Source: an uncultured Lachnospiraceae bacterium
Lineage (GTDB): Bacteria; Bacillota_A; Clostridia; Lachnospirales; Lachnospiraceae
DNA length: 6,937 bases
NCBI GenBank assembly: GCA_910585855.1
Contig: CAJUGZ010000234.1
Coordinates: forward strand, 1 to 6,937
Reading direction: 5' to 3'
The notes under the pieces are model-generated. The model was not told the DNA's origin. It searched no databases and worked only from the letters and a program-made list of their open reading frames with translations. Of this stretch, positions 6,590 through 6,937 are shown piece after piece. Positions within the stretch are counted from its first letter, which is position 1. Every line of letters starts with the position of its first letter. The translations under genes and the position numbers were made by a program.

Positions 6590-6652
6590 TTGATTTTACA
6601 ACTTCTATTTTCACTAACTAAAAATTATACACATTTTCCCGTGTAAAATCAA
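6590..6652. repeat. 11-bp perfect inverted repeat bracketing the operon promoter
   Basis: TTGATTTTACA at 6590-6600 and TGTAAAATCAA at 6642-6652 are perfect inverse complements separated by 41 bp. The right arm covers the -35 element (6647-6652); the left arm lies in the 5' leader between the -10 and the ribosome binding site. The geometry fits a two-arm operator or an mRNA leader fold, but AT-rich sequence makes some chance symmetry likely. Confidence 0.45.
6624..6652 (-). promoter_or_regulatory. Sigma-A-type promoter of the two-component operon
   Basis: On the minus strand TTGATT (6647-6652), a 17-nt spacer and a perfect TATAAT (6624-6629) lie about 57 nt upstream of the regulator start codon. 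This is the only strong -35/-10 pair seen upstream of the operon. Confidence 0.7.
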
Positions 6653-6937
6653 CTGAAAGATTCGAGCCACTTTAATTGGGATTTTGGAGGGGGACGCCAG
6701 ATTCGAAAATGGGAGAACAACCTGCTGTTCCACGTTTCCAAAAAGTAAGAAGTTCTAAGACTTCTGCAGTTCCATGCATCCAACCGGACAGACCGGAGCG
6801 CAATTCGCCCACATAACAGCCAAAACGAAATAGACATCCCAAAAGACTCTATCTGCCATAAAACAATCGCTTTCCCATACCTATGTGGGCTAAACACGCT
6901 CCTTTTTTTTCACACACTGCATGGAAGCAGTATGTGA
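6653..6937. other. Non-coding structured intergenic segment, possible dispersed repeat or RNA
   Basis: This stretch has no credible gene. A plus-strand reading shows several complementary arms: GAACA/TGTTC (6715-6719 with 6726-6730), AGAAGT/ACTTCT (6748-6753 with 6760-6765) and CCGG/CCGG (6784-6787 with 6793-6796). A long-range 9-bp perfect pair GCCCACATA/TATGTGGGC (6807-6815 with 6882-6890) is nested within another 9-bp perfect pair TTCCATGCA/TGCATGGAA (6770-6778 with 6918-6926). At its left lies GGAGGGGGACGCCAGA (6686-6701), shared in part with two other intergenic spots. The open minus-strand frame of about 82 codons here is rich in Trp, Arg, Ser and Cys and looks non-coding. The sequence gives me a sense of a multi-copy Lachnospiraceae intergenic element, but I cannot verify that. 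Confidence 0.4.
6911..6937. repeat. Hairpin at the window edge
   Basis: CACACACTGC and GCAGTATGTG-type arms give an 11-bp stem (TCACACACTGC at 6910-6920, GCAGTATGTGA at 6927-6937) with a 6-nt loop. Read on the minus strand the single mismatch becomes a G-U wobble. A T8 run (6903-6910) lies before the hairpin on the plus strand and appears as an A run after it on the minus strand, so it is not an ordinary terminator in either direction. It may be cut by the window end. Confidence 0.45.

Noticed and set aside
6649..6897. Minus-strand open frame of 82 codons from a GTG after AAGGAG
   Set aside because: Despite the ribosome-binding-like site, the product is rich in Trp, Arg, Ser and Cys without any fold pattern, and the DNA holds nested complementary arms; better explained as a repeat or RNA.

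Overview
The window looks like an AT-rich, low-GC Gram-positive chromosome, most likely a gut Clostridia/Lachnospiraceae relative. The evidence is a LytTR response regulator with a GHKL (AgrC-type) sensor kinase, a secreted protein with choline-binding-type cell-wall repeats and an InlB-like B-repeat, strong AGGAGG-type ribosome binding sites, and remnants of Lachnospiraceae-style integrative/conjugative elements (ICE). All convincing genes are on the minus strand, so the window reads biologically from right to left. No species assignment is possible from this sequence alone.

Right end (about 6600-6937): a non-coding, structure-rich stretch with several nested complementary arms lies upstream of a good sigma-A-type promoter (-35 at 6647-6652, -10 at 6624-6629). 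An 11-bp perfect inverted repeat brackets that promoter. The promoter drives a likely three-gene operon: response regulator (6567 to 5770), sensor kinase (5834 to 4527, overlapping the regulator by 65 nt) and a small VOC/glyoxalase-fold protein (4462 to 4100). A clear intrinsic terminator (4028-4075) closes it.

Middle (3884 to 1353): a separately transcribed gene encodes an 843-residue exported protein with a signal peptide, about five choline-binding-like repeats, an acidic linker, a beta-rich region, an InlB-type B-repeat, two related Ig-like modules, GSAV motifs and a low-complexity Asp-Ile tail. An intrinsic terminator lies at 1161-1193. The two-component system may control this gene, but only proximity suggests so.

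Left end (1 to about 1085): decayed mobile-element genes. They include a relaxase (mobilization nuclease) piece with an apparent internal deletion and frameshift, a zinc-ribbon protein split between two frames, and two short open stretches without convincing starts.

Unexplained signals: a GGGGGACGC-type box recurs in three intergenic places (1290-1299, 4516-4527, 6686-6701), and the 6660-6937 segment could be a dispersed repeat or a structured RNA. No CRISPR array, tRNA, rRNA or complete novel defence-type system is visible.
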